Shown here in pieces: positions 18,351-27,092 of a stretch of 64,000 nt of DNA. The first letter of the stretch is position 1. The number at the start of each line of letters is the position of its first letter. The position numbers and the translations under genes are program-made. The stretch covers positions 930,001 through 994,000 of the forward strand of contig JACJZS010000002.1 in NCBI GenBank assembly GCA_020635515.1. Reading direction: 5' to 3'. The notes under the pieces are model-generated. The model searched no databases. It was not told the origin of the DNA and worked only from the letters and a program-made list of their open reading frames with translations. The DNA is from Flavobacteriales bacterium. GTDB taxonomy: Bacteria; Bacteroidota; Bacteroidia; Flavobacteriales; Weeksellaceae.

Positions 18351-18800
18351 ATGAGCTTAGAAAGTAAAATAATGCCTGCAATGAAAGTTGCAATGAAAGA
18401 AAAAAATCAAATAGCATTAGCATCTCTTAGAGCTATAAAATCACAAATAATCCTAGAAAAAACTTCTGGAAAAGGCACAGAATTAAGCGAAGAAAATGAA
18501 ATTGCTTTATTGCAAAGATTAGTGAAACAAAGGAAAGAATCAGCAGAAATGTTTGCATCTTCAGGGAGAGAAGAATTAGCTCAAACCGAATTGGAACAAG
18601 CCAAAGTAATAGAACAATTTTTACCAAAACAGCTGACACCAGAAGAATTACAAAATGAATTGCAAAAAATTATCTCTGATTTAGGAGTTACCGAAATAAA
18701 AGAAATTGGAAAAGTAATGGGAGTTGCTACCAAACAACTTGCAGGAAAAGCCGAAGGAAAATTAATTTCTGAAACTGTAAAAAAAATATTAGCAAACTAA
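18351..18800 (+). CDS. GatB/YqeY domain-containing protein
   Basis: 149 aa, a free-standing YqeY domain. It resembles the C-terminal tRNA-binding domain of GatB, the tRNA-dependent amidotransferase subunit. Signatures include LRAIKSQI, ENEIALLQRLVKQRKESAE, FLPKQLTPEEL and GKVMGV. The function of free-standing members is not established. It starts 2 bp after ftsZ and is the last gene before the operon terminator. Confidence 0.9.
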   Translation: MSLESKIMPAMKVAMKEKNQIALASLRAIKSQIILEKTSGKGTELSEENEIALLQRLVKQRKESAEMFASSGREELAQTELEQAKVIEQFLPKQLTPEELQNELQKIISDLGVTEIKEIGKVMGVATKQLAGKAEGKLISETVKKILAN

Positions 18801-18835
18801 ATAGAGTTTTTGGAATTTATTTAATTGTTTTTTTT

Positions 18836-18862
18836 AGGAGATATTTTATATCTCCTTTTTTT
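18836..18862 (+). terminator. rho-independent terminator of the dcw operon
   Basis: A perfect 9-bp stem (AGGAGATAT / ATATCTCCT) with a TTT loop spans 18836-18856 and is followed by six T residues. It lies 35 bp after the yqeY stop. Confidence 0.85.
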
Positions 18863-18877
18863 ATTCTCTAAAAAATG

Positions 18878-18885
18878 TACATTTG
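18878..18885 (+). promoter_or_regulatory. -7 element for the SPFH gene
   Basis: TACATTTG matches TAnnTTTG and ends 14 bp before the ATG at 18900. It lies between the dcw terminator and the gene, so the SPFH gene should be a separate unit. Confidence 0.5.
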
Positions 18886-18899
18886 TTAAAAATCAAGTT

Positions 18900-19832
18900 A
18901 TGGAATTATATGTTTTATTAGCAATAGGAGTATTTGTATTTGTTTCTGCATTCTTTACGGTTAAGCAACAAACGTCTGCAGTAATTGAACGTTTTGGAAA
19001 GTTCAACAGTATTCGTCATTCAGGATTACAGTTAAAAATCCCTATTATCGACCGAGTTGCAGGGAAAGTAAATCTTAGAATTCAGCAATTAGATGTAATT
19101 ATAGAAACCAAAACCAAAGACAATGTTTTTGTAAAGATGAAAGTTTCTGTGCAGTACAAAGTGATTCAAGAAAAAGTATACGAAGCATTCTATAAATTGG
19201 AATATCCTCACGATCAGATTACTTCTTATGTTTTTGATGTGGTTCGTGCTGAGGTTCCTAAGTTAAAATTAGATGACGTATTTGAAAGAAAAGACGATAT
19301 TGCAATTGCGGTAAAACGAGAACTTAATGATGCAATGTCTACTTATGGATACGACATTATAAATACCTTAATTACAGATATCGACCCTGATGTACAAGTA
19401 AAAGATGCTATGAACAGAATTAATGCTTCGGAAAGAGAAAAAACTGCTGCAGAATACGAAGCTGAAGCTAGTAGAATTAAAATTGTAGCAAAAGCGAAAG
19501 CAGAAGCAGAAAGTAAACGACTACAAGGTCAAGGTATTGCTGATCAGCGAAGAGAGATAGCACGTGGATTGGTAGAAAGTGTAGACGTATTAAATAAAGT
19601 AGGAATTAATTCTCAGGAAGCATCGGCACTTATCGTAGTTACTCAACATTACGATACCTTACAAGCGATAGGAGCAGACACCAATTCAAACTTGATTCTT
19701 TTACCCAATTCTCCACAAGCAGGAAGTGATATGCTGAATAATATGGTGGCTTCATTCACAGCATCAAACCAAGTAGGAGAAGCTATGAAAAAAGCAAACA
19801 GTACCAAAAGAATAGATAAAGACGAGAAATAA
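18900..19832 (+). CDS. SPFH/Band 7 domain membrane protein (stomatin-like)
   Basis: 310 aa from ATG 18900. A TTG 75 bp upstream is in frame, but the intervening sequence holds the terminator and promoter, so I reject it. An N-terminal membrane segment (about 2-18) is followed by the Band 7 domain (FFTVKQQTSAVIERFGKF onward) and an Ala/Glu/Lys-rich coiled coil (about 175-220). Such proteins form membrane-bound cages or scaffolds that organise lipid microdomains and modulate proteases such as FtsH. The partner here is unknown. Confidence 0.9.
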   Translation: MELYVLLAIGVFVFVSAFFTVKQQTSAVIERFGKFNSIRHSGLQLKIPIIDRVAGKVNLRIQQLDVIIETKTKDNVFVKMKVSVQYKVIQEKVYEAFYKLEYPHDQITSYVFDVVRAEVPKLKLDDVFERKDDIAIAVKRELNDAMSTYGYDIINTLITDIDPDVQVKDAMNRINASEREKTAAEYEAEASRIKIVAKAKAEAESKRLQGQGIADQRREIARGLVESVDVLNKVGINSQEASALIVVTQHYDTLQAIGADTNSNLILLPNSPQAGSDMLNNMVASFTASNQVGEAMKKANSTKRIDKDEK

Positions 19833-19837
19833 AATAG

Positions 19838-19845
19838 TATCTTTG
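19838..19845 (+). promoter_or_regulatory. -7 element for rnpB
   Basis: TATCTTTG matches TAnnTTTG and ends 10 bp before the predicted 5' end of the RNase P RNA at 19856, the spacing expected for a start there. Confidence 0.6.
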
Positions 19846-19855
19846 CATAAAATTT

Positions 19856-20163
19856 AGGCAAACTACTCTGTTGCTGTATGTTTATACAGAGGAAAGTCCG
19901 AACACCGTAGAGCAATATAGCGGATAACATCCGTCGTTTCGATTTATCGAAATAGGACAAGTGCAACAGAAAGAATGTACAGTTCGGCTGTAGTGAAATC
20001 AGGTAAACTCTATATGGTGAAATACCAAGTATATCGACAATTAAGTGCTGCTCGTGCGATGTCGAGGGGTTGGTAGCTAGAGTTTTACAGCAATGTAAAA
20101 TCCAGATAAATAACAGAGAACGTGGTAGTAGGCGTTTACAGAATTCGGCTTATTGGTTTGCCT
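19856..20163 (+). ncRNA. rnpB: RNase P RNA (bacterial type A)
   Basis: About 308 nt. The ends pair as helix P1: AGGCAAAC (19856-19863) with GTTTGCCT (20156-20163). The universally conserved GAGGAAAGTCCG is at 19889-19900, AACAGAAAG is near 19965-19973, the L15 region with GGGGTTGGTAG is near 20063-20074, and the conserved 3' block ACAGAATTCGGCTTA is at 20138-20152. It is the catalytic subunit that removes 5' leaders from pre-tRNAs. It lies between the SPFH gene and a terminator, with its own -7 element. Confidence 0.96.
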
Positions 20164-20177
20164 TTTTTATATGGTAC

Positions 20178-20218
20178 AAAAAAACGACTCTTATTTCCAT
20201 AAGAGTCGTTTTTTTTTT
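20178..20218. terminator. bidirectional rho-independent terminator
   Basis: A perfect 11-bp stem (ACGACTCTTAT / ATAAGAGTCGT) with a TTCC loop spans 20184-20209, flanked by A residues on the left and a run of T on the right. It can stop rnpB going right and the giant T9SS cargo gene (stop at 20238) going left. Confidence 0.88.
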
Positions 20219-20237
20219 AAATTATATGCAATACTAC

Positions 20238-23200
20238 TTACTTTACTTTTTGGGTAATTTCAGAACCATCACTGTACACTATATTTACAATGTAAACTGT
20301 ATTTGAGTTATCAATAACGTTCTTCATTAACTTTGTTTGATTGTCGCCATTAAAAGAAGCAACTAACTGACCTGCAAGGTTGTATACTATTATTGATTTC
20401 ATCTCTTTAACTGACTCTATAGCTAAAACAGTACCATCAATAGCTATTTTTACATCTTTATTTTCCAATTCTACAGATGAAGAATCCAATGTTTCTCTAT
20501 AAACTATTTCAAACCTTGATTCGTTTTCTTTATCATTTGAAGCAAAAACATAAGCACTTTCTTTTAAATTATGATTAACTCCTAATAATTTATCTTTTAA
20601 GATAACATCTACATTTTCTATGGTTTTTCCTTCAAGTTTAGCTAATGAAATCTCAAACATTCTATCTGTTTCATCTTCAGAACTAAATCCTAATTCAACA
20701 ACGTCTTCCGTATTAAATATTCCTCTACCTTGAATAGCTAACTTTTTATCATCTAACTTAGAAAATAATCTAAATGGTTCCTCTAAAGCTTTCCCGTCGT
20801 ATAATCTATCAAATGATTTAGTTGACTTATCCGTATATCCTACTAATATTTGAGATACATATCCACTTTGTTTATCTTCTAAATTCAACCAAGCTCTATC
20901 CTTATCATCGCTTATTGTTCTAGCAAATTTTCTTCCTCCTGTTTCTGCAGTAACACGCATAGAGTTATTAAATGTTACGTTCTTTCCTGTGCAATCTCCA
21001 CAATCAGCATAAATAACAAATCCTTGGTGTGGAGCAATATACCTACTAGGAGTGTATCCATTAGCAGCTGTTTCTCCCAATAAATTAATCTCTGCAAAAG
21101 AAGTGCTATGAGGATAGTTAAAACTTTTTGTTACAGAATTCCACACACCACTGATTTGAGGATTTGTCCAAACATAAATTATCCCATCATTATCTGTATT
21201 TGTAGTTAAGAATGCATAAGCATCTATTGCAGACGGATATGGATTACCTACCAAGTTTTGATCTCCACCAGCAACATCTTGATTCATAACAACTCCTGCA
21301 TTTCCATCAGAATGCAAAGGAACTAATATCTCTCCGTTATTGGCAGTACCTGAAGTTTCTATATTTACAGCTGTATTTGTATTTACATTTAGATTTATTC
21401 CAGGAATAGCAGGAGCTGAAAATCTTTGACCTGTAGTTCTAAGAATAAATCCTCTACCTGGTATCATATTAGAGTCATCGGTTTGTTTAACCCAACCTGT
21501 TTGATCAAGAACATAAACCTGACCTGCTCTGTATTGTCCCGTTGATTGCACAACATCATAAGCATAATTTCCAAAATTATAGGTGCTTAAAATATCTGCA
21601 CTTGCATTATTAATCGGTGAGGATCTATGAACCCAAGTATGGTTTGGTATCGGTCTTGTCATGGATTTTACTGTAGTACTTGCTGGAGCTAATCCTGCAT
21701 CATTTCTCTGCACTAAATTCCCTCCATCTTCTACTGTAATTGTCCCATTATTTACTATATCATTAGTAATATCTATGTAATCTCCACCCGAAATTACCAC
21801 TGCTCTACTTGACTCTACTGTTAAATCTCCTAAAGCAATTAAATCGTTACTTACAGAAGTTGTAAAATTATTATCTAATACAACATTAAAGAATGTTTCG
21901 GTAGTAGTTGTATCTACACTAGAAATTACCTGCGGATTACTTCCTATAAAATGAATTGTACTTTCTCCTTGTTTAAATTCTGTTTCTCCTGCATTATTTG
22001 TCCAATTTCCATATAAATATATTTGTCCATCTGGAGTTCCATTAGTTCCGTCACTCATGTCTAATTCTCCCAAAGCTCCTATTTCTAGATTTCCATATAC
22101 TTCAATTTTGTTATTAGAATTCCCTTCTAATTGTACTTTACGACCATTTATGGTAAGATCTTTACATTGAGCAATATTATTAAAATCAGAAGCATATTGG
22201 TTGGTAACATTTACTACTGCATCACTTGTAGCTGTTGCATCTATAATTACATTTGTAAATTTATCAGGAACGGTAAGATTTCCCCAGTTTCTACAATTGA
22301 ACCAGTTTGCATCAAAACTACCATTCCAAGGATTGGTATCTCCTACCGAATTTATTGTAAATGGAGAAGGATTAGGACAACTTCCGAATCCACTAGCCCA
22401 CGTATTGGTATAATCAAGTATTTCTGTAATTAATTCTGGACGAGTTCCTACTACAAGCTCATTAGCAGTATCGTATTCTCCTGCATAAGTAGCTGGAGTA
22501 GCACTTGCTTGCATAGAAGCACAAAGTAATTGTGGGTGTCTTCTTGATATTCTTAAATTATCTCCTGTGGTTGCTGATAAATCGTCACTTAAATCGTACC
22601 AAATACCTCCATCTTGTACTCCAGATAATACAGCACCATTAAATGTAGAACCATTAACATCATATATAAAATCTCCTTGAAGTAAAAACATAGAATCAGG
22701 ACCAGATGTAGATACATTTACCAATCCATGTGCCACTCCTGTAGTGCCATCAGCTGTTCCTGAGGTTATCGTAAAATCTGTTCCTGGAAAATACGTTCCA
22801 TCATTTGCATACGCTTCTATTGTAGAACCAGTTCCTGTAACTACAGTTCTAATACAAAATACTGTACCCGCAGGGATTTCTGTAGATCCATTATAGGTAA
22901 ATTCCAAATAGGGAACATTTCCTGTGGGAGAAGAAGAGCACGTATACCATTTATCTGTTCTTATATTTGCCGTAGGATTTCCTCCTGTTTCATAAGTTGC
23001 ATTTATCCATTTAAAGCTGGTTCCTTCGTTTATATCAACAAAAGTTAAAACTCGTATTGCATCATCTCCACCACCTACGTTGTTACTGTAACCAGTAAGT
23101 ACCATATCTCCTGTTTTTAAGATTGTAGGAGCATTATCATCGTTTCCAGAAATATCAAATGTATAAGTAGCTTCATCACTATCATCACTGTTTATTTGGA

Positions 23201-24191
23201 GCGTTACTACATCTACTATTGTAGTCAGAGGTGTAAAAGTAACCGAGAAAGTAGTAGAACCTCCTCCTGGAATTACAGATAAAGTTGGTTGTGTGATACT
23301 AAACTGTGTTTCTATTCCTGTAAATTGTACCGCAGGAGAACCTAAAGTTAAGTTTGCACTACCTGTATTTTGAATGGTGTACGTTTTTGTCACAAAATTA
23401 CCAACAGGGACAATACCAAATGCGGTGTCATCAGTTGTGCTTGGAGTTGTATCTCCACTTACAATGTCAACCGAGTTACCTTGAATGTTAATTTCTGATA
23501 CAGGAGCCATAGTAAAACTTGTCGTATCTGGAGCACCTATGGAACTTCCACTTGTAGACCAATTTGCACTGTTATTGATTGCCACTAAATATGAGGAAGC
23601 ATCTCCTCCTATTCTTGTTCCTGTATACTCTCCATTATCTCCTCCAAATAAAATGTAGTTAGAAAATCCCCCAGGAAACGTCCCCATATCTCCTGCATCT
23701 TCTCCCGCACCATGCAAATAAGTAGTAACTGCACCTACTCCACTTGCATCCATACTTCCTTGGTAGGCAATAATTCCATCTCCGCTGTTTCCGAGTGTCA
23801 TAGCTCCGTCGGTAGTTGATGAAAAATTGGTTGCAGAACCTGCACTATTCCCCACTATAACTGTTCCAGCTAAAACTCCTCCTGCTGGAGCTGTATAAAG
23901 AACAGTTCCTTCTCCCGTTCCCATAGTATAGTCTCCATCTGCCTCTTCATCTGTAAAATAAATTTGAGTTCCTGCATCTAAATTAACAAAAGTTACAAAT
24001 GCAAAATCTTCATCGTCTACTCCAACATGAATAATTGCAATATCGCCTGAAGATAAAACTGTCTGTCCGTAAGATGTGCTTATGCAAAAGAATGCAAAAA
24101 GCAAAATTGTAAGTGTCTTTTTTAGGTTTGGCTGTAGTTCATGCCCAAACCTATACCTTTGAAAAAAAGTAGAGTTTTTCATAGAATTCAT
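20238..24191 (-). CDS. giant T9SS cargo: choice-of-anchor D domain and type A sorting tail
   Basis: 1317 aa. After a long basic N-region, a hydrophobic signal (about 27-42) ends at SYGQ. An extracellular domain (about 43-230) is followed by an Ig-like choice-of-anchor D domain (about 235-355), then a second domain starting LKTGDMVLTGYS that resembles the first, suggesting a duplication. Next come repeat-rich beta modules rich in Gly, Asn and Thr with CxxC pairs (CGDC near 1075). The last 70 or so residues (SIIVYNLAGQLVASF ... SDGSEITQKVK) are a type A T9SS sorting tail, so the product is exported across the outer membrane and anchored or released. ATG at 24182 is an alternative start. Function unknown; adhesin or surface protein likely. 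Confidence 0.85.
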   Translation of the reverse strand: MNSMKNSTFFQRYRFGHELQPNLKKTLTILLFAFFCISTSYGQTVLSSGDIAIIHVGVDDEDFAFVTFVNLDAGTQIYFTDEEADGDYTMGTGEGTVLYTAPAGGVLAGTVIVGNSAGSATNFSSTTDGAMTLGNSGDGIIAYQGSMDASGVGAVTTYLHGAGEDAGDMGTFPGGFSNYILFGGDNGEYTGTRIGGDASSYLVAINNSANWSTSGSSIGAPDTTSFTMAPVSEINIQGNSVDIVSGDTTPSTTDDTAFGIVPVGNFVTKTYTIQNTGSANLTLGSPAVQFTGIETQFSITQPTLSVIPGGGSTTFSVTFTPLTTIVDVVTLQINSDDSDEATYTFDISGNDDNAPTILKTGDMVLTGYSNNVGGGDDAIRVLTFVDINEGTSFKWINATYETGGNPTANIRTDKWYTCSSSPTGNVPYLEFTYNGSTEIPAGTVFCIRTVVTGTGSTIEAYANDGTYFPGTDFTITSGTADGTTGVAHGLVNVSTSGPDSMFLLQGDFIYDVNGSTFNGAVLSGVQDGGIWYDLSDDLSATTGDNLRISRRHPQLLCASMQASATPATYAGEYDTANELVVGTRPELITEILDYTNTWASGFGSCPNPSPFTINSVGDTNPWNGSFDANWFNCRNWGNLTVPDKFTNVIIDATATSDAVVNVTNQYASDFNNIAQCKDLTINGRKVQLEGNSNNKIEVYGNLEIGALGELDMSDGTNGTPDGQIYLYGNWTNNAGETEFKQGESTIHFIGSNPQVISSVDTTTTETFFNVVLDNNFTTSVSNDLIALGDLTVESSRAVVISGGDYIDITNDIVNNGTITVEDGGNLVQRNDAGLAPASTTVKSMTRPIPNHTWVHRSSPINNASADILSTYNFGNYAYDVVQSTGQYRAGQVYVLDQTGWVKQTDDSNMIPGRGFILRTTGQRFSAPAIPGINLNVNTNTAVNIETSGTANNGEILVPLHSDGNAGVVMNQDVAGGDQNLVGNPYPSAIDAYAFLTTNTDNDGIIYVWTNPQISGVWNSVTKSFNYPHSTSFAEINLLGETAANGYTPSRYIAPHQGFVIYADCGDCTGKNVTFNNSMRVTAETGGRKFARTISDDKDRAWLNLEDKQSGYVSQILVGYTDKSTKSFDRLYDGKALEEPFRLFSKLDDKKLAIQGRGIFNTEDVVELGFSSEDETDRMFEISLAKLEGKTIENVDVILKDKLLGVNHNLKESAYVFASNDKENESRFEIVYRETLDSSSVELENKDVKIAIDGTVLAIESVKEMKSIIVYNLAGQLVASFNGDNQTKLMKNVIDNSNTVYIVNIVYSDGSEITQKVK

Positions 24192-24209
24192 AATTGTTTA
24201 TTAGTTCCG

Positions 24210-24217
24210 CAAATCTA
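24210..24217 (-). promoter_or_regulatory. -7 element for the giant T9SS cargo gene
   Basis: The minus strand reads TAGATTTG here, matching TAnnTTTG, 18 bp upstream of the ATG at 24191. No TTTG is found at the -33 spacing. Confidence 0.45.
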
Positions 24218-24294
24218 CCTAACAATCAGAATACTATGTGTTTAGTTTTTGTTATTTATATATTAAAAATATGTTATGATACTATATAATAAAT

Positions 24295-25674
24295 CTATAT
24301 CATGTTTGAAACCTCTTCTATAAAGTTATCTGCAAGAGCATCTGCTTCTTTTTGAGTAGGTGCTTCCGTATAAATTCGTACTATTGGTTCTGTATTGGAT
24401 TTTCTGAAATGAATCCAATTGGTAGGAAAATCAATTTTTAATCCATCTATGGTAGTACAATTTTCATCTTTGTACTTATTTTCTAATGCTTTTAATATTG
24501 CGTCAACATCTACTTGTGGAGTAAGTTGAATCTTCTTTTTACTCATAAAAAACGGAGGATAGGATTCGCGTATTTCTTTACAAGATTTCTCTGATTTTGC
24601 CATAAATGTTAAAAATAAAGCAGCACCTACAAGGGAATCTCTTCCGTAGTGAAGTTCAGGATAAATAATTCCTCCATTTCCTTCTCCACCAATTACGGCA
24701 TTTGTTTCTTTCATTTTTTCTACTACATTTACCTCTCCTACCGCTGATGCAAAATACTCTTGATTATGACGATTTGCAACCTCTCTCAATGCTCTAGAAG
24801 AAGATAAATTAGATACTGAGCTTCCTAATTGATTTTGTAATATATAATCCGCTACCGCTACTAACGTATACTCTTCTCCAAATAAAGTTCCGTCTTCATT
24901 TACAAATGCTAAACGATCTACATCAGGGTCTACAACAATTCCTAAATCTGCATTTTCCTGTGGAACTCTTTTCATTATTTCACCTAAATGTTCTGCTAGT
25001 GGTTCTGGATTATGAGGAAATTGTCCATTGGGCTCGCAATACATTTCTACCACTTCGCAACCCATTCTTTTTAACATAGGAACCAATGAAATACCTCCCG
25101 TAGAATTCACACAATCTACTACAACTTTAAATTTTTTAGAGGCAACCAATGATACATCTACCAAAGGAAGTGCAAATGTTTTTTCAATATGAATACTTAT
25201 TGCATCATCTATCTGTTTGTATTTCCCTAAATCATCTACTTCAGCAAAAATCAACTCGTTTGATTCCGCTAGTTCCAAAATCAACTTTCCTTCATCACCA
25301 GATATAAATTCTCCTTTTTCATTTAGTAATTTTAATGCATTCCATTGTTTCGGATTATGACTTGCTGTTAAAATTATTCCTCCATCTGCTTCTAAATGAG
25401 GAACCAATACTTCTACTGTTGGTGTAGTACTTAATCCTAAATCTAACACATCTATCCCAAGAGCTTGAAGCGTAGATGAAACTAAATCTGAAACTATCTT
25501 TCCTGATATTCTAGCATCTCTACCTATTACTACCTTGCATGAACCTTGTTTTTTAGATTTTATCCAAGAACCGTATGCCGATGCAAATTTAACTATATCA
25601 AGTGGAGTTAAGTTATCTCCTATTGTTCCTCCTATTGTTCCTCTTATTCCTGAAATGCTTTTAATTAAGGACAT
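24295..25674 (-). CDS. glmM: phosphoglucosamine mutase (phosphohexomutase family)
   Basis: 459 aa. Four-domain alpha-D-phosphohexomutase. The phosphoserine loop is TASHNP (near residue 100), the Mg2+ loop is DPDVDRLAFV, the sugar-binding loop is GEGNGG, and the phosphate-binding loop is RKSNTEPIVRIY near the end. It should interconvert glucosamine-6-P and glucosamine-1-P on the way to UDP-GlcNAc. GlmM fits the N-terminus SGIRGTIGG and the length; a phosphomannomutase role cannot be excluded by eye. It lies 29 bp after the ammonium transporter gene. Confidence 0.87.
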   Translation of the reverse strand: MSLIKSISGIRGTIGGTIGDNLTPLDIVKFASAYGSWIKSKKQGSCKVVIGRDARISGKIVSDLVSSTLQALGIDVLDLGLSTTPTVEVLVPHLEADGGIILTASHNPKQWNALKLLNEKGEFISGDEGKLILELAESNELIFAEVDDLGKYKQIDDAISIHIEKTFALPLVDVSLVASKKFKVVVDCVNSTGGISLVPMLKRMGCEVVEMYCEPNGQFPHNPEPLAEHLGEIMKRVPQENADLGIVVDPDVDRLAFVNEDGTLFGEEYTLVAVADYILQNQLGSSVSNLSSSRALREVANRHNQEYFASAVGEVNVVEKMKETNAVIGGEGNGGIIYPELHYGRDSLVGAALFLTFMAKSEKSCKEIRESYPPFFMSKKKIQLTPQVDVDAILKALENKYKDENCTTIDGLKIDFPTNWIHFRKSNTEPIVRIYTEAPTQKEADALADNFIEEVSNMI

Positions 25675-25703
25675 TGTTTTTAATTTTTATGTTGTTGTTA
25701 TTT

Positions 25704-27044
25704 TTATAATTGTTCGTCATGTTGAGATAAATCTAAACCTAACTCTTCTGATTCCTCTGATACACGCAAAGGAATTATTACATTGGTAAATTTATACAAT
25801 AATATGGAACCAAAAAATGTAAATATGGAAACTAAAATAAGTGCCACCATATGATGTCCAAATACTCCCCAACCACCATGCAATAAACTTGCATTTTCTC
25901 CTTCTGCAAATATAGCGGTAAGTATCATTCCCATGATTCCACCAACTCCATGACATGCAAATACATCTAGTGTATCATCTATCTTTTTTAATCTATTCCA
26001 ATTAAGCAAGAAATTAGAAACTATTGCTGTTATAAAACCAAAAAACATACTTTTAGGAATTGATATAAATCCTGCTGCTGGGGTTATAGCTACCAAACCA
26101 ACAACTGCACCTATACAAGCTCCCATTGCTGAAACCTTTCTTCCATTAAGTCTATCAAAGAAAATCCAAGTAAGCATTGCCGATGCCGACGCAACAGTAG
26201 TAGTTGCAAATGCAGAAGCAGCTAAAGCATTCGCCGATAAAGCAGAACCTGCATTAAAACCAAACCAACCAAACCAAAGCATACCTGTACCTAGGATTAC
26301 AAAAGGAATATTGGTAGGATTATGATTTTTATTTTTTCTTTTACCTAAAATTAAAACTCCTGCTAAAGCGGCAAAACCAGCACTCATATGAACCACTGTA
26401 CCTCCAGCAAAATCTTTAACGCCAAAGTAGCTTCCTAAAAGACCATTTGGGTGCCAAATCATATGACACAACGGAGAATAAATAAGTATAGAAAATAAAC
26501 TAATAAATACCAAATACGATATAAATCGAACTCTTTCGGCAAAAGATCCCGTAATAATCGCTGGCGTGATAATCGCAAATTTCATCTGAAATAAAGCAAA
26601 CAAAATAAATGGAATGGTACTTCCTAAATATTTATGTGGCAAACCTCCTACGGAATCAAAGAACATATAATCAAATGGATTACCTACTATTCCGTATTTT
26701 GTTCCGTCTATTGTAATTCCTATTGGAGTTCCAAACGCCAAACTGAAACCAACCGTTAACCATATTAACGTTACGATTCCTAAACAAATGAAACTTTGAA
26801 GCATTGTAGAAATCACGTTTTTTCTACCTACCATTCCTCCGTAAAAAAAGGATAATCCAGGAGTCATAAGTAATACAAGACAAGATGATGTAAGAATCCA
26901 AGCAATATCGGAAGGAACTAAATCTTTTTCTGTCCCAAAATTAGACAATAACTCTTGTGAAGTTTTGCTTTCCCAAAATAATCCTATCAAAACAACAACA
27001 CAAATAAATACAAAGGAAAAAATCCAACGTTTCTCTATTTTCAT
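25704..27044 (-). CDS. amtB: ammonium transporter (Amt/MEP/Rh family)
   Basis: 446 aa, about eleven membrane helices plus an N-terminal hydrophobic segment (about 10-24). Amt signatures are clear: the DFAGGTVVH motif with Asp211 and His219 of the conduction pathway, FYGGMVGRKN, GWFGFNAGSALSANALAA and the second His motif HGVGGIMGM. It imports ammonium when nitrogen is scarce. No glnK/PII gene is next to it, unlike in many bacteria. A -7 element lies at 27064-27071. Confidence 0.94.
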   Translation of the reverse strand: MKIEKRWIFSFVFICVVVLIGLFWESKTSQELLSNFGTEKDLVPSDIAWILTSSCLVLLMTPGLSFFYGGMVGRKNVISTMLQSFICLGIVTLIWLTVGFSLAFGTPIGITIDGTKYGIVGNPFDYMFFDSVGGLPHKYLGSTIPFILFALFQMKFAIITPAIITGSFAERVRFISYLVFISLFSILIYSPLCHMIWHPNGLLGSYFGVKDFAGGTVVHMSAGFAALAGVLILGKRKNKNHNPTNIPFVILGTGMLWFGWFGFNAGSALSANALAASAFATTTVASASAMLTWIFFDRLNGRKVSAMGACIGAVVGLVAITPAAGFISIPKSMFFGFITAIVSNFLLNWNRLKKIDDTLDVFACHGVGGIMGMILTAIFAEGENASLLHGGWGVFGHHMVALILVSIFTFFGSILLYKFTNVIIPLRVSEESEELGLDLSQHDEQL

Positions 27045-27063
27045 ACATTTAGATTAAGAATTG

Positions 27064-27071
27064 CAAATATA
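27064..27071 (-). promoter_or_regulatory. -7 element for amtB
   Basis: The minus strand reads TATATTTG, 19 bp upstream of the ATG at 27044. It matches TAnnTTTG; no -33 TTTG is seen. Confidence 0.45.
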
Positions 27072-27092
27072 TGAAAAATCAGAAATTAAGGA

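Noticed and set aside
20070..20306. Plus-strand open frame of 78 codons near rnpB
   Set aside because: It overlaps the RNase P RNA and its terminator; open by chance.
25614..25660. Tandem CCTATTGTT repeats at the start of glmM
   Set aside because: They encode the conserved RGTIGGTIG turn; the repetition follows from the protein sequence.
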